The position numbers and the translations under genes were made by a program. Of a DNA stretch of 36,444 nt, positions 1-8,118 are shown piece after piece. Location: contig CACDAL010000010.1 of NCBI GenBank assembly GCA_902550805.1, forward strand, positions 1-36,444, given 5' to 3'. Each line of letters opens with the position of its first letter. The first letter of the stretch is position 1. The stretch comes from an uncultured Pelagibacteraceae bacterium. Lineage in GTDB: Bacteria; Pseudomonadota; Alphaproteobacteria; Pelagibacterales; Pelagibacteraceae. Under the pieces are notes generated by a model. The model worked only from the letters and a program-made list of their open reading frames with translations. It was not told where the DNA came from and did no database searches.

Positions 1-286
1 TTTCGGGAACAATACAAACATAATTAGGCTTGTATTTAATGGGAAATTTAATCATAGAAATGTTAGAAGATATTTCCAAATTTAGAGGTATAGATTTATT
101 TAAAGAAATTATTTTTAAATCTTTATCCTTAATGTGCCTTCTGTCTTCTCTTAAGTGAATAGTTATAGAATCTGCTCCATATTTAATTGATTTTTTTGCA
201 AGAAAATATAAATCTGGATGATTTTCACCTCTAGCATTTCTTAAAGTAGCAATATGATCTATATTCACACCTAATTTTATAGTCAT
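1..286 (-). CDS. pdxJ: Pyridoxine 5'-phosphate synthase PdxJ, N-terminal part (cut by window edge)
   Basis: Reading the minus strand from the ATG at 286 gives 95 codons that run off the left edge. PdxJ condenses 1-deoxy-D-xylulose 5-phosphate with 3-amino-1-hydroxyacetone 1-phosphate to make pyridoxine 5'-phosphate in the cytoplasm. The start MTIKLGVNIDHIATLRNARG is the family's conserved first beta strand and active-site segment, and GADSITIHLREDRRHI follows at about residues 38-53, the phosphate/substrate-binding signature. The ATG overlaps the stop of the upstream pyrE by 3 nt (ATGA), so it is probably translationally coupled and the last visible member of the dapA-to-pdxJ run. Identity is near certain; the C-terminal two thirds lie outside the window. 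Confidence 0.95.
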   Translation of the reverse strand, partial: MTIKLGVNIDHIATLRNARGENHPDLYFLAKKSIKYGADSITIHLREDRRHIKDKDLKIISLNKSIPLNLEISSNISMIKFPIKYKPNYVCIVPE

Positions 287-873
287 TTAATAAATCTACT
301 TCCGGGTTTTGTAATGGGTATATTTTTTAAAAAAGGTGGTAAATTTTTCTTTTTAAATACCGGAACTTCTAATTTAATTTGAGAAACAATTCTATTATTT
401 TTAATTTTTAAACTTAGTTTATTAGATCTATCAATTAAGCATGCAAATCCTACTAATTTAGCTTTTGACTGTTTAATTAATTTAACACATTCTAAACTTG
501 ATTTACCGGTAGTTATAACATCTTCTATAATTAAAACTTTAATATTTTTTTTAATTTTAAAACCTCTCCTTAATTTGAATTTACCATTTACTCTTTCACA
601 AAAAATAGTTTCTTTTTTTAATAAACTTCCAATTTCATAACCTATTATAATTCCGCCCATAGCAGGTGCTAAAACTAAATCAATTTTTTTAAATTTTTTT
701 TTTATTTTTTGACTTAAAGATTTACAAAATTCTTTAGATAATTTTGGATGGCTTAATAATTTAGCGCACTGTATGTATTTAGATGAATGTAAGCCAGAAG
801 ATAAAACAAAATGACCTTCTAATAAAGCGTTAGTTTTTTTTAAAACCGCCAAAGAGTTTTTTAAAGAAAGCAT
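283..873 (-). CDS. pyrE: Orotate phosphoribosyltransferase
   Basis: This 196-aa cytoplasmic enzyme transfers ribose 5-phosphate from PRPP to orotate, giving OMP in pyrimidine synthesis. The PRPP-binding motif VLIIEDVITTGKS lies near residues 113-125, and the N-terminal ALLEGHFVLSSGLHS segment (about 16-30) is typical of the bacterial type. Length is normal to slightly short. The ATG at 873 lies 44 bp inside the end of spoT in another frame; a TTG at codon 8 would shorten that overlap to 23 bp, but the N-terminal helix expected in the family favours starting at or near the ATG. No Shine-Dalgarno sequence is visible. A run of ten A residues (694-703 on the plus-strand numbering) encodes part of a Lys stretch. 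pyrB and a pyrC-like gene sit 18 kb away in the same window. Confidence 0.95.
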   Translation of the reverse strand: MLSLKNSLAVLKKTNALLEGHFVLSSGLHSSKYIQCAKLLSHPKLSKEFCKSLSQKIKKKFKKIDLVLAPAMGGIIIGYEIGSLLKKETIFCERVNGKFKLRRGFKIKKNIKVLIIEDVITTGKSSLECVKLIKQSKAKLVGFACLIDRSNKLSLKIKNNRIVSQIKLEVPVFKKKNLPPFLKNIPITKPGSRFIK

Positions 874-2575
874 ATTTTTTGTTTTTATGTCTAATTATTT
901 TGAAATTATATTCCTTTTGTTTTAGCTCACTAATTAGTTTTGTAAAGTTTTTCAAATCACTGATTATTAAGTTAAATCTAAAATTTATAACTTTTTTAGT
1001 TTTTTCAACCATTTCAACGCTTGATATATTAACTTCATTTATACCTATCATTGAAGTGACTTCGCCAAGTTTACCAGGTAGATCAGGAAGTGAAATCCAC
1101 AGTGTCGTATTGTATCTTTTTTGTTTTAAGGGTTTAGTGTTTTCCCGATATTGCCAATATCTTCTTATCGCTGCTCTAGCCTTGCCAGTTTTTGTTGTGC
1201 CCAACCAATGCAAGGAAGGAGATACTTTTTTAGAAGTTATAATTTTAACTACATCGCCATTTCTTAAAATAGACTGCAATGGACTTTCCTTTCCATTAAT
1301 TTCACATCCTATTGCAGTATCACCAATTTGTGTATGTACAGCATAAGCAAAATCTATTGGAGTTGCATCTTTTGGTAATTTAATAACTGATCCTTTAGGT
1401 GTAAAACAAAATGCGTTTTCTTGAAACATTTGAAGTTTTGTATATTCATAAAAATCTTCAGGGTTCTCGTTTTTATCTATAATTTCAACCAAATCAGCTA
1501 ACCAATCATATTCTTTCCATGTTAAAGAATTAAATTTTTCGGATGATTTATATTTCCAGTGGGAAGCTATACCTCTTTCAGCAAATTCATGCATTTGCAT
1601 TGTTCTTAGTTGAATTTCAATAGGTCTCTTATTAGGTCCTATTATAGAAGTATGAATTGATTGATATTTATTAATTTTAGGAGAAGAAATATAATCTTTA
1701 AATTTTCCCGGTATACAATTCCATTTACCATGAAGTATGCCTAAAGACTTATAACATTCCTCAACATTATTTAGTATTATACGAAAACCAATAATATCCG
1801 TTATTTGCTCAAGTGAAGTTCTTTTTTTTTGAATCTTTCTCCATATAGAAAAAGGGGTCTTTTCTCTGCCATAAATAATTGGATTGATTTTATTGTTTTC
1901 TAAAATTTTTTTAAATTCATTAGAGATATAGTTAAAATTTGTAAGATTATTTTCTTTAATTTTATCTAATCTATCTTTAATTAATTTTCTAGCTTGAGAA
2001 TTTAAAACATCAAAAGACAAATCTTCTAGTTCATCTCTAATACGATGCATGCCCATTCTATCGGCTAATGGAGCATAAATTTCCATAGTTTCCTTCGCTT
2101 TTCTAATTTGTTTATCTCTATCAGAAACAAATTCGATCGTTCTCATATTATGAAGTCTGTCTGCTAATTTGACAAGTAAAACTCTTATATCTTTTGAGGT
2201 AGCTAAAATTAATTTTCTAAAATTTTCTGCCTTAGAATTTGAAATTGCTTGATTTTCAAATTCTGAAATTTTAGTTACACCGTCAACCAAGTCCGCAACT
2301 TCTTTTCCAAACTCTTGTTCTATATTTTTATAAGTAGCATGCGTGTCTTCGATAGTATCATGCAAAAGTCCAGTGGCAATGGTAGCACTATCAAGTTTTA
2401 ATTCAGTTAATATATCCGCAACAGCTATAGGATGAATGATGTAAGGCGAACCTTCGTCTCTTTTTTGTTTTTCATGAGCCTTAAGTGCAAAATTATAAGC
2501 TTTTGACAAAGTTTCAGGATTAAGGAACTTATTGTAACTTTTAATTTTATTTATTAAATCATCTGATTTAAGCAT
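830..2575 (-). CDS. spoT: Bifunctional (p)ppGpp synthetase/hydrolase of the RelA/SpoT family
   Basis: This is a long-type RSH protein that makes and degrades the stringent-response alarmone (p)ppGpp. The N-terminal HD hydrolase domain keeps H48, the HD pair H72-D73 and the LADRLHNMRT segment with D139, so hydrolysis is likely active. A synthetase domain follows at about 235-345 (IYGREKTPFSIWRKIQ, DIIGFRII, YQSIH, EIQLRT), then a TGS domain at about 387-450 and a C-terminal ACT/RRM-like domain at about 492-570. At 581 aa it is roughly 120 residues shorter than E. coli SpoT; the region between TGS and ACT appears contracted. It lies 20 nt after folK with no rpoZ between, and its end overlaps pyrE by 44 bp. 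The symbol could equally be rsh or rel, since this appears to be a bifunctional enzyme. Confidence 0.95.
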   Translation of the reverse strand: MLKSDDLINKIKSYNKFLNPETLSKAYNFALKAHEKQKRDEGSPYIIHPIAVADILTELKLDSATIATGLLHDTIEDTHATYKNIEQEFGKEVADLVDGVTKISEFENQAISNSKAENFRKLILATSKDIRVLLVKLADRLHNMRTIEFVSDRDKQIRKAKETMEIYAPLADRMGMHRIRDELEDLSFDVLNSQARKLIKDRLDKIKENNLTNFNYISNEFKKILENNKINPIIYGREKTPFSIWRKIQKKRTSLEQITDIIGFRIILNNVEECYKSLGILHGKWNCIPGKFKDYISSPKINKYQSIHTSIIGPNKRPIEIQLRTMQMHEFAERGIASHWKYKSSEKFNSLTWKEYDWLADLVEIIDKNENPEDFYEYTKLQMFQENAFCFTPKGSVIKLPKDATPIDFAYAVHTQIGDTAIGCEINGKESPLQSILRNGDVVKIITSKKVSPSLHWLGTTKTGKARAAIRRYWQYRENTKPLKQKRYNTTLWISLPDLPGKLGEVTSMIGINEVNISSVEMVEKTKKVINFRFNLIISDLKNFTKLISELKQKEYNFKIIRHKNKKYAFFKKLFGGFKKN

Positions 2576-2595
2576 ATATTTATTATATCATTAAA

Positions 2596-3123
2596 TTAGA
2601 TATATTTAATACTTCTTAGGTCTCTAATGTCTAAATTAAGCAATAATTTAACTATATTTTTTTTAAGTTTAGGATGAAACCATGTTTGGTTTATCTCATA
2701 TAGTGGTAATAAAACAAAATTTCTTTTATGCATTAAATTATGTGGTACAGTTATTTTATCACCCATGTAAATTATGGTTAAAATTTTTTCATTAAAATCT
2801 ATTATATCAATATCACATATTCTAGGATAATTTTTTGGAGCATCAGTTCTACCCATCTGTTTTTCAATATTTTTAATTATCTTAAATAATGTCAACAAAG
2901 TAAATTTAGTTTTAACTAACAATATTGCATTATAATATTCGGGAAAATTATTATTGGGCCATGATTTCGAGATATAAATGCTTGAGCTTTTTAATATTTG
3001 AATACCGTGAGAGATTAAATGAAATTTTGCAAATTCAATATTTTTCTTTTTGTTTGTCAAGTTTGAACCTATGCCTAGGTAAACTTTATTAGCTTGATTT
3101 CCTAAAATATCTCGTTTTTTCAC
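2596..3123 (-). CDS. folK: 2-amino-4-hydroxy-6-hydroxymethyldihydropteridine pyrophosphokinase
   Basis: FolK (HPPK) transfers pyrophosphate from ATP to 6-hydroxymethyl-7,8-dihydropterin in folate synthesis. The family hallmarks are [15 protein letters not shown] near the start, a YYNAILLV strand, [23 protein letters not shown] (the RxxxxxxxPRxxDxDI signature) and the C-terminal [15 protein letters not shown] segment. The open frame extends upstream to an ATG at 3189, but that would overlap smpB by 101 bp and add 22 residues not found in HPPKs. The GTG at 3123 (VKKRDILG...) is preferred, giving 175 aa and a 35-bp overlap with the smpB end. No ATG lies between this GTG and the conserved core, so the exact start is uncertain. 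It lies 20 nt upstream of spoT. Confidence 0.88.
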   Translation of the reverse strand: MKKRDILGNQANKVYLGIGSNLTNKKKNIEFAKFHLISHGIQILKSSSIYISKSWPNNNFPEYYNAILLVKTKFTLLTLFKIIKNIEKQMGRTDAPKNYPRICDIDIIDFNEKILTIIYMGDKITVPHNLMHKRNFVLLPLYEINQTWFHPKLKKNIVKLLLNLDIRDLRSIKYI

Positions 3124-3559
3124 GATTCCAATCTCTAGTTTTTTTTGTATTACGTTTATCGTATTGTTTTTTTCCTTTTCCAACTGCAATTTCTATTTTT
3201 GCTTTTCCTTTTTTAAAATACATTTTGGTAGGAACCAAAGTTAGGCCATCTTCATTCACTTTACCTATAAGTTTATTTATTTCTCTTCGATTTAATAATA
3301 ATTTTCTTTCTGAATAAGGATTATGATTAGAATAACTAGCTTCTTTATATACAGGTATATGTGAATTTATTAAAAAAATTTCACCTCCTTTCTCTATTGC
3401 ATAAGAATCAGAAATATTAATTTTTCCAGATCTTACTGATTTAATTTCAGAACTCTTTAAAACTATTCCAGCTTCATATATTTCTTTAAAAAAATAATTA
3501 TATGATACTTTTCTATTAAGAGTAATTATTTTTAAACCACTATTGGGTTTTTTATTCAT
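3089..3559 (-). CDS. smpB: SsrA (tmRNA)-binding protein SmpB
   Basis: SmpB binds tmRNA and brings it to stalled ribosomes for trans-translation. The 156-aa protein matches the family length. [31 protein letters not shown]-type sequence at about 15-45 forms the OB-fold start, followed by NINSH-like and [14 protein letters not shown] segments, [31 protein letters not shown] at about 105-136, and a basic tail [12 protein letters not shown], which inserts in the decoding channel. The ATG overlaps the dapA end by 8 bp and the gene end overlaps folK. The tmRNA gene (ssrA) itself is not in this window. Confidence 0.96.
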   Translation of the reverse strand: MNKKPNSGLKIITLNRKVSYNYFFKEIYEAGIVLKSSEIKSVRSGKINISDSYAIEKGGEIFLINSHIPVYKEASYSNHNPYSERKLLLNRREINKLIGKVNEDGLTLVPTKMYFKKGKAKIEIAVGKGKKQYDKRNTKKTRDWNREKTRYFRKSS

Positions 3560-4439
3560 TTAATAATTTTGCAGAAATAAGAGATTTTTTAACTTTTAAT
3601 TTTGTTTCATCCTTTATTTTTACTAGTGGCAGTCTCACAGAATCATCGCATAACCCAAGAAGTTTAGCTGCATATTTAACAGGTGATGGGTTGCTTTCAA
3701 TAAATAAAGATTTATGCACAGGCTGAAGCAAAGCATCAATTCTTTCGGCCTCTTTCATTTCGTTATCGCTATTAGATTTAGAAAATTTTTGCATGTCAGA
3801 ACATAATTTAGGTGCAATATTTGCTGTAACTGAAATAATTCCTACTCCACCCCGTTTATTAAATTCAAATGCAAGTCCATCTTCTCCTGTCAACTGTATA
3901 AATTCAGGGCCTAATTTTTTTATAGTTTGATGAAGTCTATTCAAATCGCCAGTGGCATCTTTAACGCCAACAATATTTTTAAGTTCAAATAATCTTGCCA
4001 TAGTGTCAACCGACATATCAATTACGCATCTGCCAGGAATATTATAAATTATAATAGGAAGGTTTGTGTTATCATTAATAGCTTTATAATGTTGATAAAG
4101 CCCTTCTTGAGTAGGCTTGTTATAATATGGGGTCACTACTAAAGCACCATCAGCACCTGCTTTTTCTGCATGCTTGGTGAGAGATATTGCTTCTTCGGTA
4201 GAATTAGATCCCGTTCCAGCTATCACTGGGATTTTGCCTTTTGATTCATTGATGCATAATTCAATCACTCTTTCATGCTCTTCGTGACTTAATGTAGGGG
4301 ACTCACCGGTTGTACCTGCTGGAACAAGACCATTTGTTCCATTTTCTAAATGAAAATTGATAAGTTTTATATATGTTTCTTCGTCAAGTTTATTATTCTT
4401 GAACGGCGTAACTAAAGCAACATTTGAACCTTTAAACAT
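3552..4439 (-). CDS. dapA: 4-hydroxy-tetrahydrodipicolinate synthase
   Basis: DapA condenses pyruvate with aspartate semialdehyde, the first committed step to diaminopimelate and lysine. The 295-aa protein has the expected TIM-barrel landmarks: G-T43-T44-G-E-S for pyruvate binding, Y132 in IIYNIPGR, R137, and the Schiff-base lysine K160 in GVKDATGD. These positions are one less than the E. coli residues, so length and register are normal. It is the first gene of the minus-strand run toward pdxJ and lies head-to-head with the lytic transglycosylase, with only 38 nt between the two start codons. Association with a wall-remodelling gene may be coincidental, although DapA supplies the diaminopimelate of peptidoglycan. 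Confidence 0.97.
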   Translation of the reverse strand: MFKGSNVALVTPFKNNKLDEETYIKLINFHLENGTNGLVPAGTTGESPTLSHEEHERVIELCINESKGKIPVIAGTGSNSTEEAISLTKHAEKAGADGALVVTPYYNKPTQEGLYQHYKAINDNTNLPIIIYNIPGRCVIDMSVDTMARLFELKNIVGVKDATGDLNRLHQTIKKLGPEFIQLTGEDGLAFEFNKRGGVGIISVTANIAPKLCSDMQKFSKSNSDNEMKEAERIDALLQPVHKSLFIESNPSPVKYAAKLLGLCDDSVRLPLVKIKDETKLKVKKSLISAKLLNE

Positions 4440-4452
4440 AAATATTTATAAC
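4424..4452 (+). promoter_or_regulatory. Predicted sigma-70-type promoter for the lytic transglycosylase gene
   Basis: TTGAAC at 4424-4429, a 17-nt spacer, and TATAAC at 4447-4452 form a good housekeeping-type promoter on the plus strand. It predicts a transcription start near 4459 and a 5' leader of about 19 nt before the ATG at 4478. The -35 element lies inside the first codons of the divergent dapA. In such AT-rich DNA chance matches are common, but both boxes plus ideal spacing in the only intergenic gap make this credible. Confidence 0.5.
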
Positions 4453-4477
4453 ATAAGTTGTCATTTATTTTAAAAAA

Positions 4478-6706
4478 ATGAATTTTAAACCAATTACAAT
4501 TATAATATCAACTATCTTTTTTTTAGCTAGTATTCAATTAACTTTTTCTAATGAATTATTAATACCATTAAAGAAACCCTTATTATCTGATGAAATAATT
4601 AATAAAAAATTGTCACATACTTTTATAATTCCTCAAAAAAAACCAAATCAAAAATCAAAAAATCAAAAAATTACAAATAATACAAAAAAAATTAAAGAAA
4701 ATAGAATTACTAAAATAAATGGAATAATCATTCCAAAAAACAAACCTTTGATAGTAAAAAAACAACGAGCAAGAGTCATTAAAAAATCAAATTATTACAG
4801 TGAAATAGATATAAATTACGCAAAACAAGCTATTACTTTTATGGAAAAAGGTAATTGGAGAGACGCGAGAAAAATTGCAAAAAAAGCTAGAGCAAAATCA
4901 ATATACGATTTTATAGAATGGAGGCATCTTTTAACAACTGGTAATAAAGCTACTTTTACAGATTATAAACAATTCATAGAAAGAGTAAAAAAATATCCAA
5001 GATTAGATAGAATTAAATACTTAGCTGAACACAAGTTGTCAACAAACAATCACAGTCCCAAACAAATAATTAATTGGTTTAATATTCACAAGCCTCTGAG
5101 TGGTTTTGGTGAATTAATATTGGGAGAAAGTTTAATTTTAATTGGTAAAAAAAATGAAGGTATATCATTAATTAAAAAAGGATTTATTAGAGCAGATTTA
5201 TCTAGAAATGACTTAAAATTTTTTAGAAAAAAATTTAAAAAATATTTGACTAAAGAAGATTATTTAAAAAGAGCTGAATACTTGGCTTGGGAAAATAAAT
5301 ATTGGGATTTAAAAAGAATGATTAGATATCTTCCAAAAGATTATCAACTTTTATATACTGCTAGACAATTATTGATGAGCAAATCATATGGGGTTGATAC
5401 AGCTATAAAAAGAGTTCCTAAAGAATTAAAAAATGATCCAGGTTTAAATTATGACAGACTTAAATGGAGAAGAAAAAGAGGAAGAGTGGAAAGTTCTTTG
5501 GAAATTTTATTAAACATTAAAAATACCAAAGAATATATGGTAAGGCCTGAAAAATGGTGGATAGAAAGATCTATTATTGCAAGATCATTAATTTACAAAA
5601 AAAAGTATGAAACTGCATACAAAATAGCAAGCAGACATGGGTTAATAGAAGGTCCAGAATTTGCCGAAGCTGAATGGATGAGTGGATGGATAGCATTAAG
5701 TTTTCTAGAAGATCCTTTATTAGCAAAAAGTCACTTTGATAAATTTTATAATAATGTTGGTTATCCAATAAGTTTAACGCGAGGAGCCTATTGGATTGGT
5801 CGAACTTATGAAAAATTAAACAATATGCAAGAAGCTAACAAATGGTATCTGGAGGGATCTAAATTTCTTACTACATATTATGGTCAATTATCTCATTTAA
5901 AAATTAAACCAAATACAAAATTTGAATTAGATGGATTAATGAACATAGATAAAGATTACGCTGAATCTTTTTATAAATATAAATTGGTAGCTATTGTACA
6001 TTTGTTAGATCGTTTAAAAAAAGACAAATACACAAAACACATTTTAAGATTTTTAGCTAATGATAATATTGATAATGGAAGTGAAGTTCTGGCTGCTAAA
6101 TTAGCTACCGATATATCAAGATTTGATTTTGCTATTCAAGTTGCAAAAATATCTTCATATCAAAAAAGATTTCATAATAAATATAACTATCCTATTATTA
6201 GTGTACCATACAAAGTAGGAGGTAGAAAGATTCCTGAACCTGCATTAATTTTATCTATAATTAGACAGGAAAGTGAATTTGATACTTCAGCAAGAAGTCG
6301 TGTTGGAGCTCAAGGATTAATGCAGCTAATGCCTTACACGGCTAAGACGGTTTCTAAACAAGCCAAACTTAGTTATTCAAAAAATAGATTAACTAGGAGT
6401 CCTGAATATAATATAAATCTAGGATCTTTCTATATTGGAGGTTTACTTTTAGAGTATGATGGAGCATATCCTTTTGCTATTGCAGCTTATAATGCTGGAC
6501 CAAAGAGAGTTAAAAATTGGAAAAAAATAAATAAAAATCCTCAAAAAAATCAAATTGATTATGTTGATTGGATAGAGTTAATTAAATTTAAAGAAACTAG
6601 AAATTATGTCCAAAGAGTTTTAGAAAACTTTAATGTCTATCGATATATTTTGTCTCAAAAACCGATTTATCTTAAAGATTTCTTTAAAGATGATCCTTTA
6701 TATTGA
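4478..6706 (+). CDS. slt: Soluble lytic murein transglycosylase, Slt70-like, with signal peptide
   Basis: This 742-aa exported enzyme cleaves the MurNAc-GlcNAc bond of peptidoglycan, leaving 1,6-anhydro ends. Residues 1-25 look like a Sec signal peptide (basic Lys4, hydrophobic ITIIISTIFFLASI, then Ser-Asn). A low-complexity Lys/Asn/Pro region (about 26-105) holds three IPxxKP motifs. A long helical region follows (about 110-560) resembling the superhelical U/L domains of Slt70, including YPISLTRGAYWIGRTYEK. The catalytic SLT domain is near 585-710: IIRQESEFD with the likely acid Glu598, GAQGLMQLMPYTA, NINLGSFYI and AIAAYNAGPKRV. It is divergent from dapA, and its TGA ends directly against the tRNA-Ser 3' end. 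Family assignment is strong; the gene symbol is by analogy. Confidence 0.92.
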   Translation: MNFKPITIIISTIFFLASIQLTFSNELLIPLKKPLLSDEIINKKLSHTFIIPQKKPNQKSKNQKITNNTKKIKENRITKINGIIIPKNKPLIVKKQRARVIKKSNYYSEIDINYAKQAITFMEKGNWRDARKIAKKARAKSIYDFIEWRHLLTTGNKATFTDYKQFIERVKKYPRLDRIKYLAEHKLSTNNHSPKQIINWFNIHKPLSGFGELILGESLILIGKKNEGISLIKKGFIRADLSRNDLKFFRKKFKKYLTKEDYLKRAEYLAWENKYWDLKRMIRYLPKDYQLLYTARQLLMSKSYGVDTAIKRVPKELKNDPGLNYDRLKWRRKRGRVESSLEILLNIKNTKEYMVRPEKWWIERSIIARSLIYKKKYETAYKIASRHGLIEGPEFAEAEWMSGWIALSFLEDPLLAKSHFDKFYNNVGYPISLTRGAYWIGRTYEKLNNMQEANKWYLEGSKFLTTYYGQLSHLKIKPNTKFELDGLMNIDKDYAESFYKYKLVAIVHLLDRLKKDKYTKHILRFLANDNIDNGSEVLAAKLATDISRFDFAIQVAKISSYQKRFHNKYNYPIISVPYKVGGRKIPEPALILSIIRQESEFDTSARSRVGAQGLMQLMPYTAKTVSKQAKLSYSKNRLTRSPEYNINLGSFYIGGLLLEYDGAYPFAIAAYNAGPKRVKNWKKINKNPQKNQIDYVDWIELIKFKETRNYVQRVLENFNVYRYILSQKPIYLKDFFKDDPLY
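6669..6691 (-). terminator. Weak candidate transcription terminator hairpin for tRNA-Ser
   Basis: On the minus strand, 15 nt beyond the tRNA CCA end, ATCTT and AAAG pair with CTTT and AAGAT around a four-base loop, with one bulged T. A run of five T follows about 7 nt later (6657-6661). The hairpin lies within the last codons of the opposing transglycosylase gene. It is AT-rich and the T run is not immediately adjacent, so it might be chance. Confidence 0.22.
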
Positions 6707-6799
6707 TGGCGGAAAGGGAGGGATTCGAACCCTCGGTACATCTTTCGACGCACGACGAGTTAGCAACCCGTTGGTTTAAACCAGCTCACCCACCTTTCC
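6707..6799 (-). tRNA. tRNA-Ser(GCU), CCA encoded
   Basis: The minus strand folds into a class II tRNA of 93 nt. The acceptor arms GGAAAGG and CCTTTCC pair perfectly, followed by discriminator G73 and an encoded CCA (6707-6709). The anticodon stem ACGGG/CTCGT closes the loop TTGCTAA, giving anticodon GCT, which reads AGC and AGU serine codons. A long variable arm and a T arm GAGGG-TTCGAAT-CCCTC are both present; a long variable arm plus G73 is the serine identity pattern. The 3' end abuts the stop codon of the convergent transglycosylase gene with no spacer. On the other side, 65 nt separate its 5' end from the divergent soxB start. Confidence 0.97.
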
Positions 6800-6816
6800 G
6801 TTGATTAGTGTGTAAC

Positions 6817-6844
6817 TTGAAATCATTGAATATTCAATATTAAT
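6817..6844 (+). promoter_or_regulatory. Candidate sox promoter region with a 14-bp palindrome
   Basis: The gap between the tRNA-Ser 5' end and the soxB start holds TTGAAA at 6817-6822 and weak -10 candidates at 6838-6844 (TATTAA or ATTAAT, with 15-16 nt spacing). Between them is a perfect 14-bp palindrome, ATTGAATATTCAAT, at 6825-6838. Read on the other strand, TTGAAT inside the palindrome is 17 nt from TACACA, a possible tRNA promoter. A flanking inverted pair TTGATTA (6801-6807) and TAATCAA (6841-6847) is also present. The palindrome could be a repressor or activator site, but this is inference. Confidence 0.35.
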
Positions 6845-6864
6845 CAAGTAATTTCGTGCAAATT

Positions 6865-8118
6865 ATGAAAAACAAATACTCTATTTTTTCTCTAATTAAG
6901 AATGCTTTTAGCCATCATGAAAATTGGCAAAGAGTTTGGAGAGATCCAGAGCCAAAAAAAGAATATGATGCTATAATTATTGGTGGTGGAGGTCATGGTT
7001 TAGCTACAGCTTACTATTTAGCCAAAAAACATAATTTAACAAATATTGCTGTTGTTGAAAAAGGATGGATCGGTGGAGGAAATACAGGAAGAAATACTAC
7101 TATAATTAGATCGAATTATTTATGGGATGCTAGTGCCGGATTATACGATCATGCATTAAAAATCTGGGAAGGATTGTCTCAAGAACTTAATTACAATGTA
7201 ATGTTTAGCCAAAGAGGAGTAATGAACTTAGCTCACAACCTTCAAGATGTAAGAGATTTAAAAAGAAGAACTCATGCTAATAGACTTAACAATATTGATG
7301 CGGTTTGGCTAAATACTGAAGAAGTTAAAAAATTTTGCCCAATAATAAATACGTCACCTGATATTAGATATCCTGTTTTAGGTGGAACTTTACAGAGAAG
7401 AGCTGGTACTGCACGTCATGATGCTGTTGCTTGGGGCTACGCTAGAGGTGCAGATGGTATGGGAGTCGATATAATTCAAAATTGTGAGGTTAAAGGAATA
7501 AAAAGAAATGGAGATAGTGTTGAAGGTGTAGAGACGACTAAAGGATTTATTAAAACAAAAAAAATTGGAGTTGTTGCTGCTGGACATTCCAGCGTCATTG
7601 CTAACATGGTAGATATAAAACTACCTTTAGAAAGTAAACCCTTGCAAGCTCTAGTGTCTGAACCTGTCAAACCAATCATAGATACAGTAGTTATGTCAAA
7701 TGCAGTTCATGCATATGTTAGTCAATCTGATAAAGGTGAATTAGTTATAGGTGCAGGAACAGATGCTTACGTCTCTTATACGCAAAGAGGCAGTCATGAT
7801 GTTGTTGAAGGAACTTTAAAAGCTATATTAGAGCTCTACCCTATTTTCAGTAGAATGAAAATGTTAAGACAATGGGGAGGTATTGTAGATATTTGTCCAG
7901 ATGCTAGTCCTATAATTAGTAAAACTCATATTAAAGGATTATATTTTAATTGTGGTTGGGGAACTGGTGGTTTTAAAGCTACACCGGGTTCGGGTGATTT
8001 ATTTGCACACACTATTGCTAACGATGAGCCCCATAAACTAAATGCTGATTTTAATATTAATAGATTTATAAGTGGTGATCTTGTTGATGAACATGGAGCA
8101 GCTGCTGTAGCACACTAA
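6865..8118 (+). CDS. soxB: Sarcosine oxidase beta subunit (FAD/FMN-binding)
   Basis: SoxB carries the catalytic flavin site where sarcosine (N-methylglycine) is oxidatively demethylated to glycine. In 417 aa it shows the conserved N-terminus [20 protein letters not shown], a dinucleotide-binding fold at about 34-52 ([20 protein letters not shown]), a [16 protein letters not shown] segment, the ARHDAVAWG motif with H185 as the likely covalent FMN-attachment histidine, and the C-terminal [14 protein letters not shown] flavin-contact motif. An in-frame GTG lies 9 nt upstream (6856), but the ATG at 6865 starts at the family's conserved MKxKYSIF and is preferred. It is the first gene of soxBDAG; its TAA overlaps the soxD ATG by one base. 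Confidence 0.95.
   Translation: MKNKYSIFSLIKNAFSHHENWQRVWRDPEPKKEYDAIIIGGGGHGLATAYYLAKKHNLTNIAVVEKGWIGGGNTGRNTTIIRSNYLWDASAGLYDHALKIWEGLSQELNYNVMFSQRGVMNLAHNLQDVRDLKRRTHANRLNNIDAVWLNTEEVKKFCPIINTSPDIRYPVLGGTLQRRAGTARHDAVAWGYARGADGMGVDIIQNCEVKGIKRNGDSVEGVETTKGFIKTKKIGVVAAGHSSVIANMVDIKLPLESKPLQALVSEPVKPIIDTVVMSNAVHAYVSQSDKGELVIGAGTDAYVSYTQRGSHDVVEGTLKAILELYPIFSRMKMLRQWGGIVDICPDASPIISKTHIKGLYFNCGWGTGGFKATPGSGDLFAHTIANDEPHKLNADFNINRFISGDLVDEHGAAAVAH

Noticed and set aside
879-1346. 155-aa plus-strand open frame
   Set aside because: It lies wholly antisense to the conserved spoT gene and its translation is a hydrophobic, Phe/Leu/Ser-rich shadow with no family resemblance.
2596-3189. Frameshift or fusion between smpB and folK
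   Set aside because: Both proteins are complete in their own frames; the apparent long overlap results from an unlikely upstream ATG for folK.
6800-6864. Possible glycine riboswitch before the sarcosine oxidase genes
   Set aside because: The whole gap is 65 nt, too short for a glycine aptamer plus promoter, and no conserved aptamer core is visible.
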